Shown: piece after piece, positions 8,421 through 16,714 of the stretch
Layout: each line of letters starts with the position of its first letter
How positions within the stretch are numbered: the stretch's first letter is position 1
Assembly (NCBI GenBank): GCA_050014095.1
Contig: JBEKDZ010000005.1
Span: 62,001 to 126,000, forward strand
DNA length: 64,000 bases
Source of the DNA: RBG-13-51-18 sp050014095
Lineage (GTDB): Bacteria; Chloroflexota; Dehalococcoidia; Dehalococcoidales; RBG-16-60-22
Direction of reading: 5' to 3'
The notes under the pieces: model-generated
What the model was told of the DNA's origin: nothing
Seen by the model: only the letters and a program-made list of their open reading frames with translations
Databases searched by the model: none
Made by a program: the position numbers and the translations under genes

Positions 8421-8654
8421 CTATGACGTCCATACCATCGCTGTTATAATTCCTATGATGCCCAATATTACCGCGACGGCTCCTAATATTGTATAGGTGC
8501 GTCTTATCTGCCGTATCTTTTTTAATCTTTCTTCTTCTGGTCTTGCTTCATCGGCCCTTTTAAGCACAATCCATTTCCCCTTCAGTCCCATGTAGAGGTA
8601 TAATATCCCCATCACCGTCACCACAATCCCCATTATCAGACTTAAAGAATCCAA
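8421..8654 (-). CDS. Small two-TM membrane protein
   Basis: A 77-residue protein with two clear hydrophobic helices (about 4-24 and 52-73) joined by a basic/acidic loop 'KRADEARPEEERLKKIRQI'. The start is TTG at 8654, preceded by AAGGGGAAAA. It lies 12 bases downstream of pyrD on the same strand and is probably co-transcribed. I do not recognise a family. The hairpin layout with a charged cytoplasmic loop is like many small membrane proteins of unknown role. Confidence 0.6.
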   Translation of the reverse strand: MDSLSLIMGIVVTVMGILYLYMGLKGKWIVLKRADEARPEEERLKKIRQIRRTYTILGAVAVILGIIGIITAMVWTS

Positions 8655-8666
8655 GTTTTCCCCTTT

Positions 8667-9587
8667 TTATTTCTTCCTCGCTGCCCCGATTATCTCATTA
8701 AGACTCTTTATCCCCTCTTTTTCCATGAACCGACCTATCCCCTCTGCCACGTCTAGCGCCGCCCGTGGATTGCTGAATGTCGCCGAACCTACCATCACCG
8801 CGCTCGCCCCTGCCATAATATACTCCAGCGCGTCCTCCCCCGCCGCAATCCCCCCGCACCCCACCACCGGCACCTTAACCGCCCCCGCCACCTGGTAAAC
8901 CAGCGCCAGCGCCAGTGGTTTGATGGCCGGACCTGATAGTCCGCCGGTGCCATTGGCTATTACTGGTTTTCTCTGGTTAATATCTATCACCATGCCTTTG
9001 TAGCAGTTAACCAGCGATACAGCGTCGGCACCCGCAGCCTCCACCGCTTTAGCCACCGCCACAATATCCGCGGCATTAGGTGTGAGCTTAACCATTAGCG
9101 GTAAAGATGTCGCCGCTCTGGTTGCTTTTACTACCTCCGCAGCGCAATCCGGGATTGCCCCGAAAGCGGCGCCTCCGGCGTTAACATTAGGGCAGCTGAT
9201 ATTTACCTCGATGCCGCTGACGCCCTTAATACCATCCAGCTCTCGGGCTAGCTCGGCGTATTCTTCTACCGTATCCCCGGCGATGTTCACGATAACCGGC
9301 ACCCGCCATCCCGCCCAGATAGGCGCCTTTTCCTTGATAACTGCCTTCACCCCGATATTTTGCAGTCCAATGGAGTTGATAACGCCCGAGGCGGTTTCTA
9401 CCAGGCGCGGCTGTTTGTTCCCTTCACGCGGTTTCAGGGTGGTACCTTTGCATATGATGGCTCCCAGCCTCTGGATATCGAAAAGCTCGCTGTATTCTAT
9501 ACCGTAGCCGAAGGTGCCGGAGGATGTCATCACAGGATTTTCCAGTTGCAGTCCTTTGGCTAGCTGCACTTTTAGATTTGGAGACAC
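8667..9587 (-). CDS. pyrD: Dihydroorotate dehydrogenase, class 1 (PyrD)
   Basis: A flavin enzyme that oxidises dihydroorotate to orotate in pyrimidine synthesis. Seen: 'NPVMTSSGTFGYG' at the N-terminus, the class 1 lid 'NISCPNVNAGGAAFG' whose Cys is the catalytic base (class 2 uses Ser), 'MVKLTPN', 'NGTGGLSGPAIKPLAL', and the FMN-phosphate loop 'VVGCGGIAAGEDALEYI'. The frame is open up to a TTG at 9620, but AAGGAG followed six bases later by GTG at 9587 marks the real start and gives 306 residues, the usual size. Class 1B enzymes pair with PyrK, which is not next to it here. Confidence 0.93.
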   Translation of the reverse strand: MSPNLKVQLAKGLQLENPVMTSSGTFGYGIEYSELFDIQRLGAIICKGTTLKPREGNKQPRLVETASGVINSIGLQNIGVKAVIKEKAPIWAGWRVPVIVNIAGDTVEEYAELARELDGIKGVSGIEVNISCPNVNAGGAAFGAIPDCAAEVVKATRAATSLPLMVKLTPNAADIVAVAKAVEAAGADAVSLVNCYKGMVIDINQRKPVIANGTGGLSGPAIKPLALALVYQVAGAVKVPVVGCGGIAAGEDALEYIMAGASAVMVGSATFSNPRAALDVAEGIGRFMEKEGIKSLNEIIGAARKK

Positions 9588-9763
9588 TTTACACTCCTTG
9601 CCTGTTTTAGATTCTGTCAAAAAGCTTAGCAGACTATTTAGCTTGATGCAAGCGCTACAAATGCAAAAACTATAAATGGGTGGAATCCCTTAGTGATTTC
9701 TAGTGTAAACCTGCTGGCAGGGTGTTTTAAAGGAGGCTATCTTAATACACAAGAGAGTACGTT

Positions 9764-9976
9764 ATGACGGCAGTTTTAACATTAACTCGCCAAACATCGC
9801 TGGGCTTCAAAGCCCGTAAGTTGCGTCTCGCCGGGCATATAACCCGCCAGAGATTGGCTTTTTTGGCTGGCGTTACCGTGGAAGATATCGACCTTTTTGA
9901 GCGGAGTCTGCCGCTGCCTTTGGATTATAAGCGCCGTATTCTACGGTCATTGTGGGCTATAAAAATAAAGAGGTGA
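9764..9976 (+). CDS. Small HTH (XRE-like) protein
   Basis: A 70-residue basic protein. Residues 14-50 ('GFKARKLRLAGHITRQRLAF' then 'LAGVTVEDIDLFERSL') read as a helix-turn-helix of the Cro/CI type: a first helix, a turn at 'LAGVT' and a recognition helix. A regulator is likely but its targets are unknown. The ATG is preceded by a possible but distant AAAGGAGG (about 35 bases up), so the start is less sure. The stop codon lies inside the hairpin at 9972-9992. Confidence 0.55.
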   Translation: MTAVLTLTRQTSLGFKARKLRLAGHITRQRLAFLAGVTVEDIDLFERSLPLPLDYKRRILRSLWAIKIKR

Positions 9977-9992
9977 CGCTGGCTGCGTCACC
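9972..9992 (-). terminator. Hairpin terminator for the archaellin gene
   Basis: An 8-bp perfect stem GGTGACGC/GCGTCACC with a 5-base loop. On the minus strand the hairpin is followed by CTCTTTATTTTTAT, as expected for an intrinsic terminator of the gene ending at 10073. On the plus strand no T run follows. Confidence 0.7.
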
Positions 9993-10072
9993 CCCTATAT
10001 TCAACCTTTAATCAAGTTTATCTGGTTACTATCGGTTCAAATTCGCTTTGTTTGCTTTTCCTGAAGTTGTCC

Positions 10073-10660
10073 TCAATGCAGGTTCACAAATTGACTTACC
10101 CTGGCAGGAAGGGTACGCTCGATGCTTAGAACTGGACCATCCGGCGGCTTAATTTCGACAGTAAACCGGTGATAAGGCCCGATAGATACAGACCCGTTAC
10201 CAGAAGTGGACAGATCTACCTGGATCTGGAACAGCTCGTTCGGGTCCAGTAAATCATCGCCGTTGAGAGAGCTCAATTTGACCAGTGTCCAGTTACATGA
10301 AGGTATAATAACCGAGTCATCGGTGTAGGATACAATCACCATTTTCGTGCCATTTTGCGTCGTGCTAAAGTCAACTGGACTGCCGGCGGAAGGGATACCT
10401 ACTGTTATCTGGAGCTGCGTCATATTGCCGCCATTCATTTGAGCAATGACATCACCTTTCAACTGCAAGACACTCATGGTTGACCCTAGACCGCTGGTAA
10501 TAGCTTCCTTCGCTTTTTGTGAAGAAAACAGACCTGCGGATAGTACCACGTAGGCGAACACCGAAGCCACGATGACGAAGGCTATCAGGATGATGGCAGT
10601 TTCAAGACCGGTGATGCCTTTCTGGCCTCCCTTAAATTTCTTCCCAAACATCTTCCACAT
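10073..10660 (-). CDS. Archaellin-type (archaeal flagellin) protein
   Basis: A 195-residue protein whose N-terminus 'KGITGLETAIILIAFVIVAS' is the archaellin (FlaB/ArlB) class III signal: a short basic leader ending K-G, cleavage expected after that Gly, then I-T-G-L-E-T-A-I-I-L-I-A-F, with the conserved Glu at position 5 after the cut. The first 60 mature residues form the core helix, followed by a beta-rich domain with 'GPYHRFTVEIKP' near the end, also archaellin-like. RBS GAGGAGG lies 8 bases before ATG. No ArlI/J/H ATPase or platform gene is in the window. It could build an archaellum or a simpler surface filament. Confidence 0.85.
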   Translation of the reverse strand: MWKMFGKKFKGGQKGITGLETAIILIAFVIVASVFAYVVLSAGLFSSQKAKEAITSGLGSTMSVLQLKGDVIAQMNGGNMTQLQITVGIPSAGSPVDFSTTQNGTKMVIVSYTDDSVIIPSCNWTLVKLSSLNGDDLLDPNELFQIQVDLSTSGNGSVSIGPYHRFTVEIKPPDGPVLSIERTLPARVSQFVNLH

Positions 10661-10690
10661 ATTAACTACCTCCTCTGTATAAAGAGTGAG

Positions 10691-10710
10691 ATCACTGCTC
10701 GTGCAGTGAT
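10691..10710 (-). promoter_or_regulatory. Perfect hairpin in the archaellin leader
   Basis: ATCACTGC/GCAGTGAT, 8 bp with a 4-base TCGT loop, lies 31-50 bases upstream of the archaellin ATG, just before its RBS. It may stabilise the mRNA or act as an operator. Nothing on the plus strand would use it as a terminator. Confidence 0.5.
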
Positions 10711-10910
10711 TATCTTCTTCTTTTTATTTTGCTTCCTTTTCACTCAGTAACGTCTTTAGAATACCAGTAGGGCAGTAACTAACACATAAAAATCATGGGC
10801 TGGCATATAAATATTTCATTACAGTTATGGCAAGTCTACGTAGGAATTATAGAAAAATTGGAACGCAACGATATAGGGTGGATATATATAAGAAATAACG
10901 ATTACTACGA

Positions 10911-11606
10911 TTATTTTAAGGCATTTCTACAAGGAAATTGCTTACTAGATGCTTTAGCTGATGTATTCAGGCAGCACTGCCGGCATAAAGGGCGTGTGAG
11001 GCAGACCTCTTTAGCCACGCGTACTAGAAGGGCGTGGTATTCATTGAAGAGGACGGTATCAGCCGGCAGGTTGGCCATGAAAAGCGTTTGCCAGGCTTCG
11101 TAGCTGTTGCTGTGAGGCGTCAGCCCCAGTCGCCCCATGATACGGCGGGTATAAGCATCGATGACGAAGATAGGCTGGTTAGCGGCATACAATATTATAG
11201 AATCGGCGGTTTCCTCGCCAATGCCGAAAATATCGAGAAGCTCCTTGCGCAGTTCGCTGGTATCTTGGGCGAAAAGCCTCCGGAGGTTGTCGTTATATCT
11301 CTCCTCGAACCAATCCGCGAAGGCTTTAAGCTTGCGGGCCTTGACGTTGTAGTAGCCGCAGGAGTGAATCAGCCTCGCCAGTTCGTCCAGGGGCAGTTGG
11401 CGTAGGGCTCGTGGTTTAAGCTTTCCGGCTTGCTTGAGGTTTTTAATGGCTTTTTCTACATTCGTCCAGGCGGCGGACTGCGTTAGTATCGCGCCGACAA
11501 TTACCTCAAATGGTTCTTCGGCTGGCCACCAGTGCTGGGGACCGTATTTGGCAAATAGGCGCTGATAAATATGAAGTAGAGTCCGCTTCAGCTTTTGGTC
11601 ATCCAT
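10911..11606 (-). CDS. Endonuclease III-like DNA glycosylase
   Basis: A 231-residue HhH-GPD protein. The opening 'WWPAEEPFEVIVGAILTQSA' resembles the MagIII/3-methyladenine branch of the endonuclease III superfamily. The hairpin 'IFGIGEETADSIILYA' and the catalytic Asp in 'VIDAYTRRI' are present. The position of the Nth lyase lysine is Glu (GIGEETAD), so a glycosylase without strong AP-lyase activity is likely. Of the four iron-sulfur cysteines three are seen in 'CLTRPLCRQC' and the fourth is not at its usual spacing. Its start overlaps the trmO end by 19 bases. Substrate specificity is inferred only. Confidence 0.85.
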   Translation of the reverse strand: MDDQKLKRTLLHIYQRLFAKYGPQHWWPAEEPFEVIVGAILTQSAAWTNVEKAIKNLKQAGKLKPRALRQLPLDELARLIHSCGYYNVKARKLKAFADWFEERYNDNLRRLFAQDTSELRKELLDIFGIGEETADSIILYAANQPIFVIDAYTRRIMGRLGLTPHSNSYEAWQTLFMANLPADTVLFNEYHALLVRVAKEVCLTRPLCRQCCLNTSAKASSKQFPCRNALK

Positions 11607-12034
11607 GGCGGCACTCTAGCGTCTTTAGCGGAATCTATTTCCGGTATATACGGTTTGATATCGATAACCGGGCTCCCATCGATAGCATCCAGCCCTTGCA
11701 CCTTCAGGACATTATCACGGCGTGCCAGCAGTTTAACTGTCGTTTTCGCCAGCGGGTTAGGGCGGTCCGGAGAGCGGCTGGCAAAAACACCCACCGGCGT
11801 GAGTTCCTTCCTGTACCTGGGGTGGACTTTTAGTGGGAACGGCTGACGCGATTGGTGTAGCCAGTAGATAACGATAATGTGCGAGAATTCGTCAAGGTTA
11901 TCCAGCCCTTCGGTCAACGCTGGGTCGAGTATTATTTCGGAAACAATATTCCTTACGTCGCGGTGCTCTCGTTTTTTCAGCTCGCTGCGGACGATGCCGA
12001 TAGATTTAAAAGTTACGCTGGGTAATTCTTTCAT
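11588..12034 (-). CDS. trmO: tRNA (N6-threonylcarbamoyladenosine37-N6)-methyltransferase
   Basis: A 148-residue TrmO/TsaA-family (YaeB) protein that methylates t6A37 to m6t6A37 in tRNA-Thr(GGU) with SAM. The family signature 'GVFASRSPDRPNPLAKTTV' and the later 'DAIDGSPVIDIKPYIP' are intact, after the beta-barrel opening 'KSIGIVRSELK'. ATG start with TGGAGAAA just upstream. It sits 17 bases after the homocitrate synthase-like gene on the same strand and overlaps the glycosylase gene. Confidence 0.93.
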   Translation of the reverse strand: MKELPSVTFKSIGIVRSELKKREHRDVRNIVSEIILDPALTEGLDNLDEFSHIIVIYWLHQSRQPFPLKVHPRYRKELTPVGVFASRSPDRPNPLAKTTVKLLARRDNVLKVQGLDAIDGSPVIDIKPYIPEIDSAKDARVPPWMTKS

Positions 12035-12051
12035 TTTCTCCAGATGTTTTT

Positions 12052-13299
12052 CTATTCCAGCGGTGACATCGTCAGGAGCTTTTTCGCTATCTCCGGGTAT
12101 TTGGCGATAAACTTAAGCTCGTCCTCTACCAGCGGCTTGTGCGACTCCACATTGGCGTATCTGACCAGTTCCAGTATCTCGTCCGCCTCCGCCCGACTTT
12201 TATTTTTAAACGATACATCCAGTTTGCCCATCACATGACTGAACCCGGAGATACCGCTATACTGTCCGGTAATAATCTCCCGTCCCGTTTCTACGGATAT
12301 CGGCTCGCCGCGTCCTAGCTCTTCAAAGTTGTAGAGCTCATAGTTGCCGGGGTCTTTCAGAACTCCGTCGGCATGGATACCGGAAGCATGGGCGAAGGCA
12401 TTAGCCCCCACCCCCGGTTGGTTTAACGGTATGGGCACGTCGAAGGCATAGCTGGTGAACTTGGCAATCTTTGAGGCTAATTTTAGTTTGATGTCTCCAG
12501 CTAGCTTGTATTTCTCCCCAAAGCCCTTCGACTTTGTCAAAGCGAGGATTACCGCTATAAGGTCAGCGTTACCTGCCCGCTCCCCGATACCATTAATGGT
12601 GGTGTTGATATAAGCGTCCTGCCCACCGTCAATAACCCCCTTGGCGCCGGCGATAGAGTTGGCGACGGCCATTCCCAGGTCGCCGTGGCAGTGCAGCTCG
12701 ATGGGCAGCCGGATTTTCTCCGCCAGCGTTTTCACGGTCTCGTAAATCGTGAAGGGATTATCGTAGCCCAGGGTATCGCAGTAGCGAAAGCGGTCAGCCC
12801 CATGCCCCTTTGCCGCCAGACCGAACTCGATTAAATAGTCGATATCCGTGCGGGAGGCGTCCTCGGCATTAGCACCGATAGACTCCGCGCCGTGCCTGCG
12901 GGCGAGTTTGACCGCTGCGACCATATCTTTAATTATGCTACTTTTACTCTTTTTGCCGCGGAACTTGAAGTTTATCATCTGGTCGGATGTCGATATAGAA
13001 AGGTTGAGGTGTTTGATATTCGGCACTCTATCGAAAGTGGTCTCTACGTCCTCGACCACCGCCCTTATCCACCCCCCCAGACGGATAGGTTTAAGCGCGC
13101 CCATCTTCGCCAACTCCAGGTTAGCTAATAGGTAATTCCTTTCGTGCCTGGTGGTGGGGAAGCCGAACTCCGACTGGAAGATACCCATTTCGTTCAGGTA
13201 GATGTTAATCATGGTCTTTTCCAGCTTGGATAGTCCCAGCTTGGCGGTCTGCACGCCGTCACGGTTGGTAACGTCGATAAGGTATATCTTGTTAGGCAT
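12052..13299 (-). CDS. Homocitrate/isopropylmalate synthase family, candidate Re-citrate synthase
   Basis: A 415-residue DRE-TIM metallolyase. Seen: 'IDVTNRDGVQ' (the DxxxRDG metal/acceptor site), 'ELHCHGDLGMAVANS' (two metal His), 'TINGIGERAGNADL', and 'HASGIHADG' near the end of the catalytic domain. No leucine-regulatory LeuA-dimer domain follows, so a homocitrate-synthase-like enzyme is likely. In Dehalococcoides a protein of this type is the Re-citrate synthase, making citrate from oxaloacetate and acetyl-CoA. The upstream GTG at 13323 is rejected: GGGAGGTGG lies 6 bases before ATG at 13299. Confidence 0.8.
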   Translation of the reverse strand: MPNKIYLIDVTNRDGVQTAKLGLSKLEKTMINIYLNEMGIFQSEFGFPTTRHERNYLLANLELAKMGALKPIRLGGWIRAVVEDVETTFDRVPNIKHLNLSISTSDQMINFKFRGKKSKSSIIKDMVAAVKLARRHGAESIGANAEDASRTDIDYLIEFGLAAKGHGADRFRYCDTLGYDNPFTIYETVKTLAEKIRLPIELHCHGDLGMAVANSIAGAKGVIDGGQDAYINTTINGIGERAGNADLIAVILALTKSKGFGEKYKLAGDIKLKLASKIAKFTSYAFDVPIPLNQPGVGANAFAHASGIHADGVLKDPGNYELYNFEELGRGEPISVETGREIITGQYSGISGFSHVMGKLDVSFKNKSRAEADEILELVRYANVESHKPLVEDELKFIAKYPEIAKKLLTMSPLE

Positions 13300-13323
13300 T
13301 AGCACCACCTCCCAAACCGGCAC

Positions 13324-13515
13324 AATTGACGATTGTTATATATTTGTATATTAACATATGGTAATCGGCACAGCAACAGAATTTAAAGTTATCAGTATAC
13401 AGTAAACAGTAGATAGTTAACAGTTCTCCACCCCTTTACCCCAAACTGTAAACTGTTAACTGTTTACTCCCTCCCTTGTTTGACACTCCTCCATGCGGAT
13501 GGTAGATTAAAACCA
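13324..13515. repeat. Intergenic repeats of the CTGTAAACTGTTAACTG family
   Basis: Runs of alternating CTGT/AACAG words: CAGTATACAGTAAACAGTAG near 13394 and the complementary ACTGTAAACTGTTAACTG near 13445, forming an imperfect inverted pair around a C-rich centre. The same word recurs at 17105-17135 and 18231-18260. Confidence 0.7.
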
Positions 13516-13806
13516 ATGAATGTCGGCGTCGCTCGTGTTAGCTTGCGTATCCCGGAAAACATGGACCTTAAAGGCAAGCGCATGGTCATCAAGTCCATCA
13601 TCGGGCGTGTTAAGTCGCGTTTCGATGTCGCCGTGGCGGAGGTGGACGATAACGATAGCTGGCAGGCAGCGACTATCGGCATTTGCTGCATCAGCAATGA
13701 TAAACGCCACAGCAACGAGGTACTATCCAAGGTGGTGCACTTTATCGAAACAGGTCGTTTCGACGTTGAGTTCCTCGACTATTCCATCGAAATAATAGAT
13801 GTTTAA
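13516..13806 (+). CDS. DUF503 (YlxP-like) protein
   Basis: A 96-residue protein with the DUF503 pattern 'MNVGVARVSLRIPENMDLKG', 'KRMVIKSIIGRVKSRFDVAV', 'AEVDDNDSWQAATIG' and a final 'VEFLDYSIEII'. In Firmicutes the YlxP-type protein is encoded in the nusA-infB-rbfA operon and is thought to bind RNA or ribosomes; here it precedes a helicase by 11 bases. The frame is open from 13480, but the family N-terminus begins exactly at ATG 13516. Confidence 0.88.
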   Translation: MNVGVARVSLRIPENMDLKGKRMVIKSIIGRVKSRFDVAVAEVDDNDSWQAATIGICCISNDKRHSNEVLSKVVHFIETGRFDVEFLDYSIEIIDV

Positions 13807-13817
13807 GGTAGCTATTC

Positions 13818-16103
13818 ATGGAAATCCAGGCTTTTCTCAACCATATCCGCTCCCTGAAAAACTATGAAAATCAGATTGCCCATATCGAGCATATAAATCC
13901 CCGCCGCGCCGCCTACGCTAAGCTCGACGAGCCTTTAGACCCCGCGTTACAGGACTGCCTGGATAAACACGGTTTCTCGCGCCTTTACTCTCATCAGGCG
14001 TCAGCGGTGAACCACGTCCGCGCCGGCAAGAATGTTATCATCGCCACCACCAGCGCCAGTGGGAAGAGTCTGGTTTATAACATTGCCGTGATGCAGGCGA
14101 TGCTTACCGAGCCCGCCGCCCGCGCCCTCTATCTTTTCCCCACCAAAGCCCTCGCCCAGGACCAGCTGCGTAAGCTGAACGAGCTTTTCTCCCCCGCCCT
14201 TTTACCCCCCGAATCGCTCGCCACTTTCGATGGCGATACGCCCCGTTCAGAACGGGCGGATATCAGGAGACACGGACGGATTATCCTGACGAACCCGGAC
14301 ATGCTGCATGTTGGCATCATGCCCAATCACCAGCAGTGGGCTACCCTTTTGCGTCATCTAAAGTACGTGGTCGTCGATGAAGCGCATATCTATCGCGGCG
14401 TTTTCGGCTCGCACGTCGCCTGTGTTTTACGCCGCTTACGACGTCTTTGCCGACTTTACGGCTCTTCGCCGCAGTTTATCCTCTGTACCGCTACGGTCGC
14501 CAACCCAGGCGAGCACGCTTTAGCCCTGACCGGCCTCCCCTGCGAGGTGGTGGCTAATGATGGCTCCCCGCGCGGTTGGAAGGACTTTGTTTTCTGGAAT
14601 CCGCCGCTCATGGACGAGAAGAAGACCGCCCGCCGCAGTGCTCACTGGGAAGCGACGAACATATTTACCGAGCTGATGCTGCAAGGCTCCCGCACTTTAA
14701 CCTTTACCCGCACCCGCCGTCTCACGGAGCTTATCTATATCTACGCCCGCGACCGCCTGAAGGAAGAGAGCTACGAGCTTTCTCAATTAGTCATGCCTTA
14801 CCGCGGCGGCTATATGCCGGAGGACCGCCGCCGTATCGAGCAGGAGCTTTTCGGGGGGAAGCTGCTGGGGGTGGTGGCTACCAATGCTTTGGAGTTGGGC
14901 ATCGACAGCGGCGGCCTGGAAGCTACCATATTAGATGGTTATCCGGGCAGCATCTCCTCCACCTGGCAACAGGCGGGCCGGAGCGGACGGAGCCAGGGCG
15001 AGTCCTTAAGTTTTCTGGTAGCCTGGGATAATCCCCTCGACCAGTATTTTATGCGCCACCCCTCCGACTTTTTTAAAAAGGGCTTCGAGCATGTCCTGGT
15101 CAATCCCGCTAACCCTTATATCTTAAAAGCCCACCTCCTCTGCGCCGCCTGGGAACGTCCGCTGGATAGCACAGATGAAACTATCTTCGGCTTGGACTTT
15201 GCTAAAGAGCGGGACGCTTTAGTCGAGGAGGCACAACTCCGCGAGCGACGCAACAAATGGTATCTCGCCCCCTCCCTTACCGCCCCCGCGCCCAAGATTA
15301 ACATCCGCTCCTCCTCCGGGGAGGACTACGCCGTCGTGGATATGTCCACCGGCTCGCTGATGGAAACGGTGGAAAGCTCCGTCGCTTTTTTCCAGGTGCA
15401 CCCCGGCGCTATCTATTTACATCAGGGGGATTCGTACCTTATCACTAAATTAGACTTGACCAACCACGTCGCTTACGCCGAGCCTACCCGCGCTAACTAT
15501 TATACGGAGACGAAAGAAATCCACGACCTGCATGTGCTCCAGGTAAGACACACAAAATCGGTCGGTCCCGCTAACGTAAGCGTCGGGGATGTTGAAGTGA
15601 CTATCGACGTCGTCGGTTTCAAGAAGTACCGCCAGTTCTCCGAGGAGCAAATAGGGGACGAACCTTTAGACCTCCCCACTATCCGGTTCAATACGGTGGC
15701 CTTGTGGTTCGATATCCCCCCTCGCGCCATCGCCCGCATTGCGGAAAAGGGACAGGACTTTGCCGGCGGATTACACGCTACGGAACATGCCGCCATTGGC
15801 ATATTGCCCCTCTTTGCCTTGTGCGACCGTAATGACATCGGCGGCGTATCCACCCCTTTACACCCGGATACCGGCCGCGCGCAGGTCTTTATCTACGACG
15901 CTTACCCCGGCGGCATCGGCATCGCGGAAAAAGGCTACGACATGATAGAGGAGCTATGGCAGGCTACTTTACGGGTAATTGCGGAATGCCCCTGCGAAGA
16001 CAGCTGCCCGAGCTGTGTGCAAAGCCCCAAGTGCGGCAACAATAATAAGCCTTTAGATAAAGCAGCGGCGCGCGTGATATTGGAGGAGCTACAGGGAGGG
16101 TAA
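13818..16103 (+). CDS. MrfA/Hrq1-like DEAH-box DNA helicase with DUF1998 domain
   Basis: A 761-residue superfamily 2 helicase. Motif I is 'ATTSASGKSLVYN', motif II 'VVDEAHIY', motif III 'CTATVANP', motif VI 'QQAGRSGR'. The C-terminal part is the MrfA-homology (DUF1998) domain and carries the four-cysteine set 'CPCEDSCPSCVQSPKCGNNN' near residue 735, a metal site characteristic of MrfA and Hrq1. B. subtilis MrfA, with the exonuclease MrfB, repairs mitomycin C damage; no MrfB is adjacent here. It starts 11 bases after the DUF503 gene and is likely co-transcribed. Confidence 0.92.
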   Translation: MEIQAFLNHIRSLKNYENQIAHIEHINPRRAAYAKLDEPLDPALQDCLDKHGFSRLYSHQASAVNHVRAGKNVIIATTSASGKSLVYNIAVMQAMLTEPAARALYLFPTKALAQDQLRKLNELFSPALLPPESLATFDGDTPRSERADIRRHGRIILTNPDMLHVGIMPNHQQWATLLRHLKYVVVDEAHIYRGVFGSHVACVLRRLRRLCRLYGSSPQFILCTATVANPGEHALALTGLPCEVVANDGSPRGWKDFVFWNPPLMDEKKTARRSAHWEATNIFTELMLQGSRTLTFTRTRRLTELIYIYARDRLKEESYELSQLVMPYRGGYMPEDRRRIEQELFGGKLLGVVATNALELGIDSGGLEATILDGYPGSISSTWQQAGRSGRSQGESLSFLVAWDNPLDQYFMRHPSDFFKKGFEHVLVNPANPYILKAHLLCAAWERPLDSTDETIFGLDFAKERDALVEEAQLRERRNKWYLAPSLTAPAPKINIRSSSGEDYAVVDMSTGSLMETVESSVAFFQVHPGAIYLHQGDSYLITKLDLTNHVAYAEPTRANYYTETKEIHDLHVLQVRHTKSVGPANVSVGDVEVTIDVVGFKKYRQFSEEQIGDEPLDLPTIRFNTVALWFDIPPRAIARIAEKGQDFAGGLHATEHAAIGILPLFALCDRNDIGGVSTPLHPDTGRAQVFIYDAYPGGIGIAEKGYDMIEELWQATLRVIAECPCEDSCPSCVQSPKCGNNNKPLDKAAARVILEELQGG

Positions 16104-16126
16104 CACTTCCTAATATTATTTAGGCT

Positions 16127-16714
16127 TTACCCATTTAACTCAAATCTCTTACTTATTACAAACAATATCAAACCTATTACTGCAAACATATAGAATGGTC
16201 TTTTTTCATCATGTAATAAAAATTTTTTTACAGTTTCTGCAATAATCATTCCAAATGGATATAAGAAGCAAATATAGGCAAAAGAAGTAATTGTTGCAGC
16301 CCATTCATTTGTAGGGTGAAGTAGAAATAAAAACAAAGATAGAACAGTCAAAATTGATCCTATAGCAAATATAACCCTGGCACCTTTCCTTTTTAATATA
16401 AATGCTAATAATGTAATTACACCCCAGGCGATAACAATGCCTAAAGTAAACCACCCGATTTCTCCCCAAACGTTATAATCAAGATTAGTTCTGTTGGTGT
16501 AATAAACCCATAAAAGTAATATTATAAAAACAAAGAGACTTAAAGTAAAAGTAAATATTATCGATTTAAAACTAGTAAAATTATTAGTATCGATCTTTTT
16601 CACAAATTTCTTTATTTGGTCATATATTTTTGATGGGATTTTATAGTTTCGGAAAAGATCAAGTGCTAAAAAAATACCTGCTATTAAGTCCATCCATATA
16701 GGTATTTTATCCAT
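16127..16714 (-). CDS. Polytopic membrane protein of unknown function
   Basis: A 195-residue, AT-rich gene encoding about five hydrophobic segments (near residues 8-20, 52-72, 85-108, 113-133, 138-160 and 170-190) with a lysine-rich first loop. Base composition is clearly lower in GC than the helicase gene beside it, which suggests later acquisition. No family recognised. It is bounded on its upstream side by the repeat-filled gap 16715-17137. Confidence 0.6.
   Translation of the reverse strand: MDKIPIWMDLIAGIFLALDLFRNYKIPSKIYDQIKKFVKKIDTNNFTSFKSIIFTFTLSLFVFIILLLWVYYTNRTNLDYNVWGEIGWFTLGIVIAWGVITLLAFILKRKGARVIFAIGSILTVLSLFLFLLHPTNEWAATITSFAYICFLYPFGMIIAETVKKFLLHDEKRPFYMFAVIGLILFVISKRFELNG

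Noticed and set aside
8085..8426. ORFs across tRNA-Ser and the following gap
   Set aside because: They run through the tRNA and repeat-like sequence, so they are not genes.
10795..11103. 102-residue plus-strand ORF
   Set aside because: Most of it is antisense to the glycosylase gene and it has no RBS.
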